DNA of 64,000 nucleotides from Comamonadaceae bacterium (GTDB lineage: Bacteria; Pseudomonadota; Gammaproteobacteria; Burkholderiales; Burkholderiaceae_C), in assembly GCA_947476465.1 (NCBI GenBank), contig CANJQN010000002.1, forward strand, positions 143,962-207,961, in the 5' to 3' direction. A program made the position numbers and the translations under genes. Below are positions 43,020 to 53,266 of this stretch, in pieces (the first letter of the stretch is position 1; each line of letters opens with the position of its first letter). Under the pieces are notes generated by a model. It saw only the letters and a program-made list of their open reading frames with translations. It did not search any database and was not told the origin of the DNA.

Positions 43020-43778
43020 ATGACATCTGTTGCGGTACTCGGCGCCACCGGGAACCTGGGAAAGCACGTTGCGCGTCAGGTTCTTGAACGAGGCTGGAGC
43101 CTCTCAGTCGCTGTTCGCAATCGCGGCCGACTGAACCCTGCGATCGCGGCTTATGCGCAAGTTGCCGATCTCGATCTGAGCTCTGCGTCGATCGAACAGC
43201 TCGCGAGGTTTGCCGAGGGTCACGACGCCTTGGTCTTCTGCGCTGGCGTGGTCACCGAGGGCGAAGCCTTTGTCAGCCTCGTTGACAAGACCGTGTCCGC
43301 GTTGGAATCCATTCCACAAGAGCGCCGACCGGTCTGCTGGTTCCTCGCAGGCGCTGCGCTCTTGAGCCTGGACGCAGCAGGCAGACGAGGTGTGGACCTG
43401 CCCAAGGTTCGAGATACCTACTGGCCGCACCGGAAGAACTTCGACCGATTGCAGTCGACCACACTTGATTGGCGCCTCCTGTGCCCTGGCCCGATGGTTG
43501 ACCAACCTGCACTGGGCCTGCACCGGCTCCGCGTCTCCATCGACCAACTGCCGACACCGCTCACTTCCATCGCGGGGTCGTTACCCGCCCCGCTCGTGCT
43601 ACCGCTGTTTGCCATGAAGATCCCGGAGATGATCATCCCGTATGCGGATGCCGCCGCGGTGATACTCGCCAATGTGCAACCGAACGACTCGATGTCGAGG
43701 CATCGCGTTGGGATCGCACTGCCTGTGGGCATGAAGGGCAAGAAGGATCAGTGGGCCGCGCGGCCGCGCGAGGCCTAA
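43020..43778 (+). CDS. NAD(P)-binding Rossmann-fold protein (cassette gene 6)
   Basis: A 252-aa NmrA/atypical-SDR-like protein: SVAVLGATGNLGKHVARQVLERGWSLSVAVRN at the N-terminus, then ALVFCAGVVTEGEAFVSLVDKTV, WFLAGAALLSLD, and DWRLLCPGPMVDQP. The start at 43020 is 6 bp after the preceding attC core. The stop TAA is inside the R'' core of attC 6. The C-terminal PLVLPLFAMKIPEMIIPYADAAAVILANV suggests a substrate-binding region. Substrate unknown. Confidence 0.83.
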   Translation: MTSVAVLGATGNLGKHVARQVLERGWSLSVAVRNRGRLNPAIAAYAQVADLDLSSASIEQLARFAEGHDALVFCAGVVTEGEAFVSLVDKTVSALESIPQERRPVCWFLAGAALLSLDAAGRRGVDLPKVRDTYWPHRKNFDRLQSTTLDWRLLCPGPMVDQPALGLHRLRVSIDQLPTPLTSIAGSLPAPLVLPLFAMKIPEMIIPYADAAAVILANVQPNDSMSRHRVGIALPVGMKGKKDQWAARPREA

Positions 43779-43829
43779 CCCCTCGGTCGAGGCAATGCCG
43801 TCGGTCCCGCCGCACCTCGAACGTTAAAT
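43773..43829 (+). repeat. attC site 6
   Basis: R'' core GCCTAAC (43773-43779) with CCCTCGGTCGAGG, and R' end GCACCTCGAACGTTAAAT (core GTTAAAT at 43823-43829). At 57 bp it is about the minimum size for an attC site. Confidence 0.85.
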
Positions 43830-43849
43830 TTCTTCCGGCACGCTCATTA

Positions 43850-43869
43850 TTGTGTAGCTACAATATAAT
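43850..43869 (+). promoter_or_regulatory. Palindromic operator/promoter of the brnTA module
   Basis: The perfect palindrome TGTAGCTACA (43853-43862) is followed directly by AATATAAT. The module therefore carries its own AT-rich control region inside the cassette. The TATAAT abuts the start codon of brnT, so it may not be the working -10 box. Autoregulation by BrnA is known for the family. Confidence 0.55.
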
Positions 43870-44160
43870 ATGGTCTCATGGGACGAGGTCAAGCGCAAGC
43901 TCAACATCAAGAAGCACGGGCTGGACTTCGCCGGATGCGATGCAATTTGGGAGCACCTCACGGTAACCCGTGAGGACATACGAGAAGACTATGGCGAGGC
44001 GCGCCAGGTCTGTTTCGGCACCCTGCACGGCGAAGTGGTTGTGATGGTCTATACGGAACGCTCGAAAGGGCCGCACGTCATCTCTCTACGAAGGGCAGAA
44101 AAGCATGAAGCACGCTACTACCGCCAAGTTGCCAAAGAAAACCTCGGCCAAGGTGTCTGA
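43870..44160 (+). CDS. brnT: BrnT-family ribonuclease toxin (cassette gene 7a)
   Basis: A 96-aa toxin of the BrnT type II family, a RelE-fold ribonuclease. Visible: the N-terminal VSWDEVKRKLNIKKHGLDFAG, DYGEARQVCFGTLHGEVVVMVYTER, and the C-terminal VISLRRAEKHEARYYRQ. It overlaps brnA by 56 bp. Toxin-antitoxin modules are typical stabilisers of large cassette arrays. Confidence 0.93.
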   Translation: MVSWDEVKRKLNIKKHGLDFAGCDAIWEHLTVTREDIREDYGEARQVCFGTLHGEVVVMVYTERSKGPHVISLRRAEKHEARYYRQVAKENLGQGV

Positions 44161-44404
44161 CCCGGACAACCCTGCATGGACGCAAGACATGCTCGGTGCG
44201 CCTGTGGTGCGGCGTGGCCGCGGGCCACAGGCTGCACCGACCAAGGTTCTGACCTCCATACGTTTGGACGCCGATGTGTTGGACTACTTTAAGTCTCAAG
44301 GCACGGGCTACCAGTCTCGCATCAACGACGCACTTCGCAAGGCAGTGAATCGAAATCTAACTGGTCGTCCAAGACTGACAGCGCGTAAACGCGCCGCGGC
44401 TTGA
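44105..44404 (+). CDS. brnA: BrnA-family antitoxin (cassette gene 7b)
   Basis: A 99-aa antitoxin with a C-terminal ribbon-helix-helix region (LTSIRLDADVLDYFKSQGTGYQSRINDALRKAV) and the family motif NPAWTQDMLGAPVVRRGRG. It neutralises BrnT and represses the operon. Its 3' end overlaps attC site 7, so the last about 17 codons are part of the recombination site. Confidence 0.93.
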   Translation: MKHATTAKLPKKTSAKVSDPDNPAWTQDMLGAPVVRRGRGPQAAPTKVLTSIRLDADVLDYFKSQGTGYQSRINDALRKAVNRNLTGRPRLTARKRAAA

Positions 44405-44417
44405 CTTCACGTTAGTC
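44355..44417 (+). repeat. attC-like site 7, overlapping the brnA 3' end
   Basis: ATCTAAC (44355-44361, fits RYYYAAC) lies inside brnA, and GTTAGTC (44411-44417) lies 7 bp after the brnA stop. Between them AGCGCG-TAAA-CGCG forms the stem centre. 63 bp. The R' core is degenerate. Confidence 0.6.
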
Positions 44418-44445
44418 CCCACACAAACACGCCCCTGGAGTTGCT

Positions 44446-44982
44446 TTGCACGAATCGGTCCTTCAGTTCTGGTTTAAAGAGATAGCGCCCGCTCAGTGGT
44501 GGAAGGTCGATCCGGCCTTTGATCGCTTGATCGCGCAGCGCTTTGGCGACATCCACGCGTGCGCCTTGCGAGCCGAACTCTTTTCGTGGCGCTTGAGTCC
44601 GCAGGGGCGCTTGGCGGAGGTCATCGTCCTTGATCAGTTCTCTCGGAACATCTACCGCGGTAGCCGACGCGCGTTTGAAGCTGATCCGCTGGCGCTGGCC
44701 TTGGCTCAAGAAGCCGTGGCAGCCGGAGCGGATCGGTCGCTGTCGCAAGACGAGCGCGTGTTTTTGTACATGCCTTACATGCACAGCGAGTCAAAGCTCA
44801 TTCACGAGCAAGCAGAACGCTTGTTCCGCTTGAACTCGCCGAAGAACAACCATGACTTCGAGCTTCGTCACAAGGTGATCATTGACCGCTTTGGTCGGTA
44901 CCCGCATCGCAACGCGGCATTGGGACGCGAGTCCACGACAGAGGAGCTTGCGTTTTTGGCCGAGCCCGGGACCAGCTTCTAG
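44446..44982 (+). CDS. DUF924 family protein (cassette gene 8)
   Basis: A 178-aa member of DUF924: VLQFWFKEIAPAQWWKVDPAFDRLI, IVLDQFSRNIYRGSRRAFEADPLAL, and FLYMPYMHSESKLIHEQAERLF. It starts with TTG at 44446 after CTGGAG. The fold is a TPR-like helical bundle; function unknown. It is the last recognisable cassette; no attC follows before the convergent ydjM-like gene. Confidence 0.88.
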   Translation: MHESVLQFWFKEIAPAQWWKVDPAFDRLIAQRFGDIHACALRAELFSWRLSPQGRLAEVIVLDQFSRNIYRGSRRAFEADPLALALAQEAVAAGADRSLSQDERVFLYMPYMHSESKLIHEQAERLFRLNSPKNNHDFELRHKVIIDRFGRYPHRNAALGRESTTEELAFLAEPGTSF

Positions 44983-45006
44983 GGAAAGTGGGGCCCAAGC
45001 GCCCGG

Positions 45007-46011
45007 CTAGCGCGGCGGCGGCAGGTCGTGGCCCAGCATCCGCGGCCCCAGCCAGGCCAGTGCCTTGTTCACGTCGCCGCGCCTGCCCTGGTTTTGCGGC
45101 GTCACCGCGGCGAACTCGCTGCCGCGCTGCGCTACCCGGAACGAGAACGAGTAGTTCGGCTCCTGGCCCATGCGCAGATCGGTGATAAAGGCCGCGCCGC
45201 CTTCCTCGTGCAGGCGAAAGAACCCGCGCGAGAACCAGGCCATGCGCTGCACCGCCCACTGGCTGCTCAGCGCCTCGTACAGCACGGTGTCGCTGGCGAA
45301 GCGGTCAAATTGGATCGGCCGGCCACCATCGAGCAGCGACACAAAACCCTCTTCAAACCCGCCGTCCCGCATCACCACCACGCGCCACAGCAGCGTGTTG
45401 AACGGCGTCGGCGTCACCAGCACCCGTGATGCCGGTGCGCCGCGCGCGGCCAGCTGCTCGCCCACCACGCCCTGCACATGCCACTGGGCCAGCGCGCTCC
45501 AGGCCAGGTAGGCGGTGGACAGTGCCAGCCCCACCGTGTTCCAGCGCAGGCCTTTGAACCCGCGCCACGCCAGCGCAATACCCACACCCACAAGCAGCGG
45601 CAGCGTGTAGAGCGGATCGATGATGAAGATGCTGCCCACGGCCAAAGGCCGGTCCGAGAAGGGCTGCAGCAGTTGGGTGCCGTACACCGTCATGGTGTCC
45701 AGCAGCGGGTGCGTGATCAGTGCCAGCCACATTGCCAGCCACCAGCGCCCGAACAGCTCGCGCTGCCCGTGCATGCGCGATACGAACCACGCCAGCACCG
45801 GCGCGCCCAGCGTCAGCCAGAACAGCGCGTGGCTGTGCGAGCGATGCTGCGTCATGTTGCGGATGGCGTCGCCGTGGTCGAAGAACACGTCCAGGTCGGG
45901 CAGGGTGCCGGCGACCGCGCCCCACAGCGCGGCTTTCCACACCGCGGTGCGGCGGCCCATCACGGCCACGCCGACGGCGGCGCCAAGGGCGAGTTGCGAG
46001 AGGGAGTCCAT
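45007..46011 (-). CDS. YdjM-like membrane-bound metal-dependent hydrolase
   Basis: A 334-aa protein of the YdjM/DUF457 family. MDSLSQLALGAAVGVAVMG, GTLPDLDVFFDHGDAIRNMTQHRSHSHALFWL with the conserved His/Asp set, ITHPLLDTMTVYG, and about four to six hydrophobic helices. A likely phospholipase or membrane hydrolase by family. It is on the opposite strand to the cassettes and closes the array. Confidence 0.88.
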   Translation of the reverse strand: MDSLSQLALGAAVGVAVMGRRTAVWKAALWGAVAGTLPDLDVFFDHGDAIRNMTQHRSHSHALFWLTLGAPVLAWFVSRMHGQRELFGRWWLAMWLALITHPLLDTMTVYGTQLLQPFSDRPLAVGSIFIIDPLYTLPLLVGVGIALAWRGFKGLRWNTVGLALSTAYLAWSALAQWHVQGVVGEQLAARGAPASRVLVTPTPFNTLLWRVVVMRDGGFEEGFVSLLDGGRPIQFDRFASDTVLYEALSSQWAVQRMAWFSRGFFRLHEEGGAAFITDLRMGQEPNYSFSFRVAQRGSEFAAVTPQNQGRRGDVNKALAWLGPRMLGHDLPPPR

Positions 46012-46023
46012 TTGCCCCTTAGG

Positions 46024-46085
46024 CTACCGCAGGCGCCGCGGATTGCGCCTCGTGTGGCTTTTCGGGTCGGCCGCGATGGGCTGGC
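46024..46085 (-). pseudogene. Diverged copy of the uvrA 3' end
   Basis: The minus strand encodes [17 protein letters not shown] and a stop, against the genuine UvrA C-terminus [17 protein letters not shown]. The DNA aligns without gaps to 48330-48384, including an identical GGCTTTTCGGGTC. There is no room for the rest of uvrA. It is therefore a leftover or duplicated 3' end, about 2.3 kb from the real one and in the same orientation. Confidence 0.7.
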
Positions 46086-46102
46086 GCGTGCCGGTGGCTA
46101 CG

Positions 46103-46165
46103 GCCCAGAATGTCCCGCAGCGTTCTGCGGATCCCGCAAGTCTTGCGGGATACATTACGTTTGGC
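46103..46165 (+). repeat. 63-bp repeat B
   Basis: Second copy of the element at 38043-38105, same orientation, 53 of 63 bases identical. It contains two hairpins, CCGCAG-CGTT-CTGCGG and CCCGCAA-GTC-TTGCGGG, and ends GATACATTACGTTTGGC. It lies between the uvrA remnant and a group of cassette-type genes. Confidence 0.75.
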
Positions 46166-46213
46166 ATGACGGTCCTCGTGCATGCCTGGTTTGTAGAGAA
46201 AGTAAGGAACACC

Positions 46214-46636
46214 ATGAAACCTTATACCGGTGGCTGCCTCTGCGGTCAGGTTCGCTATCGCATCACATCGGAGCCAGGCCTATCGCGAATTTGCTGGTGC
46301 AGAGACTGCCAGCGAATCTCTTCCAATGGCACTGTCAACGCGATCTTTCCCACCGCGTCGATCGAGATCACCGGCGCGACAAGTCAGCACGGCAAAGCGG
46401 CGGACAGTGGCAACCAGGTCACCCGTCGCTTCTGCCCGGGATGCGGCACACAGCTATTCTCAGATTCAAGCGGTCGCCCTGGATCCACCGTCGTGCGCTT
46501 GGGCACACTCGACGATCCGTCATCCATCAGGCCAACGGCAAATATCTGGAGCGCCAGCGCCCCGAGTTGGGCCTGCATGGATCGGTCGCTTGAAGTCTTC
46601 GAAGGGCCTCCGCCGCCGCCAACGCCGAGAGCGTGA
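46214..46636 (+). CDS. GFA-family zinc protein
   Basis: A 140-aa protein of the GFA/CENP-V fold (glutathione-dependent formaldehyde-activating enzyme family). Zinc ligands are visible in GGCLCGQVRY, CWCRDCQRIS and RRFCPGCGTQLF. AAGGAA precedes the ATG. Most family members do not work on formaldehyde; the role here is unknown. The stop overlaps the start of the VOC gene. Confidence 0.9.
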   Translation: MKPYTGGCLCGQVRYRITSEPGLSRICWCRDCQRISSNGTVNAIFPTASIEITGATSQHGKAADSGNQVTRRFCPGCGTQLFSDSSGRPGSTVVRLGTLDDPSSIRPTANIWSASAPSWACMDRSLEVFEGPPPPPTPRA

Positions 46637-47067
46637 TGTTGCCCTTCGCACTGAAGAACATCGATCACCTTGTGCTGCGAGTCGCCAGCCTGGAGCGCAG
46701 CATTGCGTTTTACGAGCGCGTGGTTGGATGCCAGAGGGTCAAGCGGCGCGATGATTTCGGTCTTGTCCATTTGAGCGCCGGCAGGTCGATGATTGACCTG
46801 GTTTCCCTGGAGGGTCGCCTGGGCGCCTTGGGTGGCTCTGGACCAGGCCGCGAAGGCCGCAATGTCGACCATCTTTGCTTGCGCATCGAACCGTTTGATG
46901 CTGAACCACTCATTGCCCATTTGCGCGGGTGTGGGGTTGAGCCGCTCGGCCCTGTCACCAAAAACTTCGGCGCTGAAGGAAACGGCCTGTCGCTGTACTT
47001 CAAGGATCCGGACGGGAATGTCATCGAATTCAAGGGCCCTGCTGTTGCGGCGGCAGGTGGCGCCTAG
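46636..47067 (+). CDS. VOC-family (glyoxalase/dioxygenase-fold) protein
   Basis: A 143-aa vicinal-oxygen-chelate protein. KNIDHLVLRVASLERSIAFYERVVG has the first metal His. The second half shows NVDHLCLRIEPF and GLSLYFKDPDGNVIEFKGP with the usual Glu. It belongs to the virulence-protein/fosfomycin-resistance-like branch of the family by general form. The ATG overlaps the stop of the GFA gene by one base, so the two are coupled. Confidence 0.9.
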   Translation: MLPFALKNIDHLVLRVASLERSIAFYERVVGCQRVKRRDDFGLVHLSAGRSMIDLVSLEGRLGALGGSGPGREGRNVDHLCLRIEPFDAEPLIAHLRGCGVEPLGPVTKNFGAEGNGLSLYFKDPDGNVIEFKGPAVAAAGGA

Positions 47068-47123
47068 ACCCTCCGCACCCGTCAACCCGTCTGCGGTTTA
47101 ACCGAACGCCAAGGGGAATCGAC

Positions 47124-47432
47124 ATGTTCCGCCATATCGTGCTGGTGAAGTGGAAGCCCGATTCAACCGACGCCGAGCGGCAGGCGATGCGCGAGGCTAT
47201 CGAGCAGCTGCCTTCGGTGGTGCCGGAAATTGTCGCTGCGTGCATCGGGCTCGATGTCGGCCATGGGCCGAACAACGACGACATGGCCACCGTGTTCGAT
47301 TTCGAGGACCGCGACGCCTTCAAACGCTACATCGCAAGTGCCGCGGATCAAGCCTATGTGCGGGGGCCGGCCAAAGCCGTCGCACAACTGGCCGTGGTGC
47401 AGCATGTTTGGTGTGACCGCAGCGACGCATGA
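47124..47432 (+). CDS. Dabb (stress-responsive alpha/beta barrel) family protein
   Basis: A 102-aa dimeric alpha-beta barrel domain protein: MFRHIVLVKWKPDSTDAERQ, IGLDVGHGPNNDDMATVFDFEDRDAFKRYIASAADQAYV. Function unknown; the family is common as single-domain accessory genes. AAGGGGA precedes the start. Confidence 0.9.
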   Translation: MFRHIVLVKWKPDSTDAERQAMREAIEQLPSVVPEIVAACIGLDVGHGPNNDDMATVFDFEDRDAFKRYIASAADQAYVRGPAKAVAQLAVVQHVWCDRSDA

Positions 47433-47506
47433 GTGCACGGCGGTTGGCAACTTCCAACCTTGGTCGCCACAATCAGACCTGCGGTCCATCGCAGCCAGGA
47501 AACATC

Positions 47507-47617
47507 ATGTCCAAGCTTCGCGCCGAGAGTTTCACGATTTCAATCGACGGCTTCGGCGCGGGTCCGAACCAGGACATCAGCAACCCGCCCGTACCGCGTC
47601 TCTGGCCGCCGGCTTGA
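47507..47617 (+). pseudogene. 5' fragment of a dihydrofolate reductase-family gene
   Basis: AGGAAA then ATG opens a 36-codon frame whose first 28 residues (MSKLRAESFTISIDGFGAGP, then NQDISNPP) match the N-terminus of the RibD-C/DHFR-like family. It then runs into unrelated sequence and stops. The rest of the gene is missing, apparently replaced by the YefM/YoeB module whose promoter starts at the stop codon. Confidence 0.7.
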
Positions 47618-47642
47618 CCCAACGTACGCATAAACGTACGAT
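47614..47642 (+). promoter_or_regulatory. Promoter and operator of the yefM-yoeB module
   Basis: TTGACC (47614-47619), a 17-bp spacer and TACGAT (47637-47642) form a good sigma-70 promoter. Inside it AACGTACG occurs twice (47621-47628 and 47633-47640), each containing the palindrome CGTACG, 12 bp apart. This suits repression by an antitoxin dimer pair. Confidence 0.65.
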
Positions 47643-47664
47643 AGCCGTCCTCTGGAGAATACCC

Positions 47665-47910
47665 GTGTCTAATCCTCTCACTGCCAGCGAGGCGCGCGCC
47701 AATCTTTACCGCCTGATCGACGAGACCAACGAATCTCATCGGCCCGTGCTGATCACCGGCAAGCGCAGCAGTGCTGTCCTGGTATCGGCCGAAGACTGGG
47801 ATGCCATCCAGGAAACGCTGTATCTCCTGTCTGTCCCCGGGATGCGTGAATCGATCAAGAAGGGCATGGCTGAGCCGCTCGAGAAAAGCGCCAGGCAAGT
47901 CAAGTGGTGA
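47665..47910 (+). CDS. yefM: YefM/Phd-family antitoxin
   Basis: An 81-aa antitoxin: SNPLTASEARANLYRLIDETNESHRPVLITGKRSSAVLVSAEDW is the Phd/YefM DNA-binding and dimerisation domain, followed by a C-terminal toxin-binding tail (LLSVPGMRESIKKGMAEPLEKSA). The GTG at 47665 has TGGAG upstream. It overlaps the toxin start by 4 bp. Confidence 0.92.
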   Translation: MSNPLTASEARANLYRLIDETNESHRPVLITGKRSSAVLVSAEDWDAIQETLYLLSVPGMRESIKKGMAEPLEKSARQVKW

Positions 47911-48170
47911 AGTGGCAAGTCGTCTTTGCCAAGCATGCACTCAAAGACGCAAAAAAACTCTCGGCGGCGGGTCTGAAGGAGAAAGCGCAAGAACTCCTGG
48001 CAGTGCTGTCGCACGACCCGTTTCAAAATCCACCGCCATTCGAGAAGCTGGTTGGCGACCTGGAGGGCGCGTACTCACGCCGCATCAACATTGCGCACCG
48101 GTTGGTCTACGAGGTGTTCAAGAAGGAGCGGACCATTCGTGTCCTTCGGATGTGGAGTCACTATGAGTGA
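47907..48170 (+). CDS. yoeB: YoeB/Txe-family mRNA interferase toxin
   Basis: An 87-aa RelE-superfamily toxin that cuts mRNA at the ribosome. Visible: MKWQVVFAKHALKDAKKL, PFEKLVGDLEGAYSRRINIAHRLVYEVF with the conserved Glu and Arg, and the C-terminal WSHYE with the catalytic His-Tyr pair. GTG 47907 is chosen (GTG 47904 also possible) because it gives the family N-terminus and a 4-bp overlap with the antitoxin. Confidence 0.93.
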   Translation: MKWQVVFAKHALKDAKKLSAAGLKEKAQELLAVLSHDPFQNPPPFEKLVGDLEGAYSRRINIAHRLVYEVFKKERTIRVLRMWSHYE

Positions 48171-48213
48171 CGCGAGGGTTGACAGCCCGCTTGAAACGGG
48201 CACACAGCGACGT

Positions 48214-48312
48214 TGCGCGACAGTGTTCAGCGCCTAAATGTCGCGCAACGTGTCGCGCCTCAAGAGAATACTGTCGCGCAATGTGTCGCGCTTGACCGAA
48301 ATACTGTCGCGC
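48214..48312. repeat. Periodic TGTCGCGC repeat next to uvrA
   Basis: TGTCGCGC occurs at 48239, 48251, 48272, 48284 and 48305, with spacings 12, 21, 12, 21, that is a 33-bp period. An inverted copy GCGCGACA is at 48215-48222. It fills the space between the YoeB gene and the uvrA stop. Confidence 0.8.
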
Positions 48313-48329
48313 TTCGCCGCCCAGCCCCC

Positions 48330-51236
<2,907 letters not shown>

Positions 51237-51443
51237 GGGAAGGTCGGTCGAGGTCAACCCGCCATGATAGGCGGACGCAGCCTGCCAAAGTGGCACCGGG
51301 CAGCCTTGCAAGACGGATCAGCCATTGGCCGTCCCGGCGGCGGCCTCCGCCAATCCCCGACAATGCGCCCTGGCCCGCCCGCGCTGAATGCGCCCGATTG
51401 CCCTACCAGACACGTGAGATCTCCCGCTTCCCCCTCCACCCGC

Positions 51444-52652
51444 ATGACCCCCACCGAGCGCCGCGCCAGCGGCTCGCTGGCCGCCGTGTTCGCCGCCCGC
51501 ATGCTGGGCCTGTTCCTGGTGCTGCCGGTGTTCGCGCTGGAGGCGGCGCGCTACCCCGGCGGCGCCGACCCCACCTGGGTCGGCATGGCCATGGGCATCT
51601 ACGGCCTGACCCAGGGGCTGCTGCAGATCCCCTTCGGCATGGCCTCCGACCGCTTCGGACGCAAGCGCACCATCGTGCTCGGGCTGCTCGTGTTCGCCGC
51701 GGGCAGCTTGCTGGCGGCCTCGGCAACCAGCCTGCCCTGGCTGATCGCCGGCCGGGCCCTGCAGGGCGCCGGTGCGGTGTCGGCCGCCGTCACCGCGCTG
51801 CTGGCCGATCAGACCCGCGACGAAGTGCGCACCAAGGCCATGGCCCTGGTGGGGGCCAGCATCGGGCTGATGTTCGCGCTGTCGCTGGTGGTGGCGCCGC
51901 TGCTGGTGGCGCATGTGGGGCTGTCGGGCCTGTTCGGCCTGACCGGCCTGCTGGCGCTAGGCTGCATCGCGGTGGTGATCTGGTGGACGCCGCCCGAGCC
52001 TGCGAAACACAAGAACACGCCGCGCGGCCGCTTGTCGGAGGTGCTGCGCCACGCCGGGCTGATGCGGCTGAACGTGGGCGTGTTCGTGCTGCACGCGGTG
52101 CAATTGGCCATGTGGGTGGCTGTGCCGGCGATGCTGGTGGCCGCCGGCCTGGACAAGCAGGACCACTGGCAGGTCTACCTGCCGGCTGTCCTGGCCTCGT
52201 TCTTCGTGATGGGTGCCACCCTGTTCCCGCTGGAGCGGCGCGGCTACCTGCGGGCCGTGTTTCTGGGTTCGGTGGCGCTGATCGCCCTGGTGCAGCTGGG
52301 CCTGCTGGCGGCGGTGCCCCGGCCGGGCATCGCGGTGCTGGGCGTGCTGCTGTTCCTGTTCTTTTGCGGCTTCAATGTGCTGGAGGCCAGCCAGCCCAGC
52401 CTGGCTTCGCGGCTGGCGCCCGCGCATGCGCGCGGCGCGGCGCTGGGCGTGTACAACACCCTGCAATCATTGGGCTTTTTTGCCGGGGGCGCGCTGGGCG
52501 GCTGGCTGGTCAAGCATGTCGGCGCACAGGGCGTGTTCGGCGCCGGCGCTGTGCTGATGAGCCTGTGGCTGCTGGTGGCCTGGCCCATGCGCGCACCGGT
52601 CACCCGTCAGTCAGCCGAGGCCACGTTGGCTGACGAAGCGCAGGCGACATAA
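51444..52652 (+). CDS. MFS transporter (YajR/Bcr-like) between uvrA and ssb
   Basis: A 402-aa transporter with 12 hydrophobic segments. [22 protein letters not shown], the MFS motif [17 protein letters not shown], and [36 protein letters not shown]. The ATG at 51444 was chosen; an in-frame ATG at 51363 gives an unlikely extension. Divergent from uvrA and 28 bp before ssb. The conserved position beside ssb is known in Burkholderiales. Substrate unknown. Confidence 0.9.
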   Translation: MTPTERRASGSLAAVFAARMLGLFLVLPVFALEAARYPGGADPTWVGMAMGIYGLTQGLLQIPFGMASDRFGRKRTIVLGLLVFAAGSLLAASATSLPWLIAGRALQGAGAVSAAVTALLADQTRDEVRTKAMALVGASIGLMFALSLVVAPLLVAHVGLSGLFGLTGLLALGCIAVVIWWTPPEPAKHKNTPRGRLSEVLRHAGLMRLNVGVFVLHAVQLAMWVAVPAMLVAAGLDKQDHWQVYLPAVLASFFVMGATLFPLERRGYLRAVFLGSVALIALVQLGLLAAVPRPGIAVLGVLLFLFFCGFNVLEASQPSLASRLAPAHARGAALGVYNTLQSLGFFAGGALGGWLVKHVGAQGVFGAGAVLMSLWLLVAWPMRAPVTRQSAEATLADEAQAT

Positions 52653-52680
52653 TCTTGCGAATCTCCAACAGGAAATCCCC

Positions 52681-53208
52681 ATGGCATCCGTCAACAAAGT
52701 CATCCTGATCGGCAACTGCGGCCGTGACCCCGAGATCCGTTACCTGCCGTCGGGGCAGGCGGTGGCCAACGTGAGCGTGGCCACCTCCACCCGCCGAAAA
52801 GACCGCAACAGCGGCGAAATGGTCGAGGATACCCAGTGGCACCGCGTCACCTTCTACGACCGCCTGGCCGAGATCGCCGGCGAATACGTCAAGAAGGGCC
52901 GCCCGATCTACGTGGAAGGCCGCCTGAAGTACGGCAAGTACACCGGGCAGGACGGGGTCGAGAAGAACACGGTCGACATCATCGCGACCGAGCTGCAACT
53001 GCTGGGCTCGCGCGAAGGTATGGGCGGGCCGGCGGGCGGTGGTGCCGGTGGTGCCGGTGGTGAGGATGAGTTCGGCGGTGGTGGTGGTGGCGCTCCACAG
53101 CGTCGCGCCCCGGCGGCGGCCGCACCGCGTGCGGCGGCACCGCGTCCGGCCCCAGCGCCCAAGGCGGCGTCGGGGTTTGATGACATGGATGACGATATTC
53201 CGTTCTAG
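52681..53208 (+). CDS. ssb: Single-stranded DNA-binding protein
   Basis: A 175-aa SSB. The N-terminal OB fold is [25 protein letters not shown] onward to [23 protein letters not shown] Gly- and Ala/Pro-rich linker follows, and the acidic tip DDMDDDIPF that recruits repair proteins. AGGAAA precedes the ATG. Confidence 0.97.
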   Translation: MASVNKVILIGNCGRDPEIRYLPSGQAVANVSVATSTRRKDRNSGEMVEDTQWHRVTFYDRLAEIAGEYVKKGRPIYVEGRLKYGKYTGQDGVEKNTVDIIATELQLLGSREGMGGPAGGGAGGAGGEDEFGGGGGGAPQRRAPAAAAPRAAAPRPAPAPKAASGFDDMDDDIPF

Positions 53209-53266
53209 CGCGGCCAGAGCCCGACCTGTCACCGCGAACAGGCGCGGCCAGCCCCAGGAGGACGCC

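Noticed and set aside
43864..43869. TATAAT as the -10 box of brnT
   Set aside because: It directly abuts the start codon, so transcription would begin inside the gene. It is kept only as part of the AT-rich control region.
46166..47664. attC sites between the GFA, VOC and Dabb genes
   Set aside because: The gene types look cassette-like, but I found no RYYYAAC/GTTRRRY pairs with inverted arms in the gaps; GGTTGG...CCAACC at 47442-47459 is only a small hairpin.
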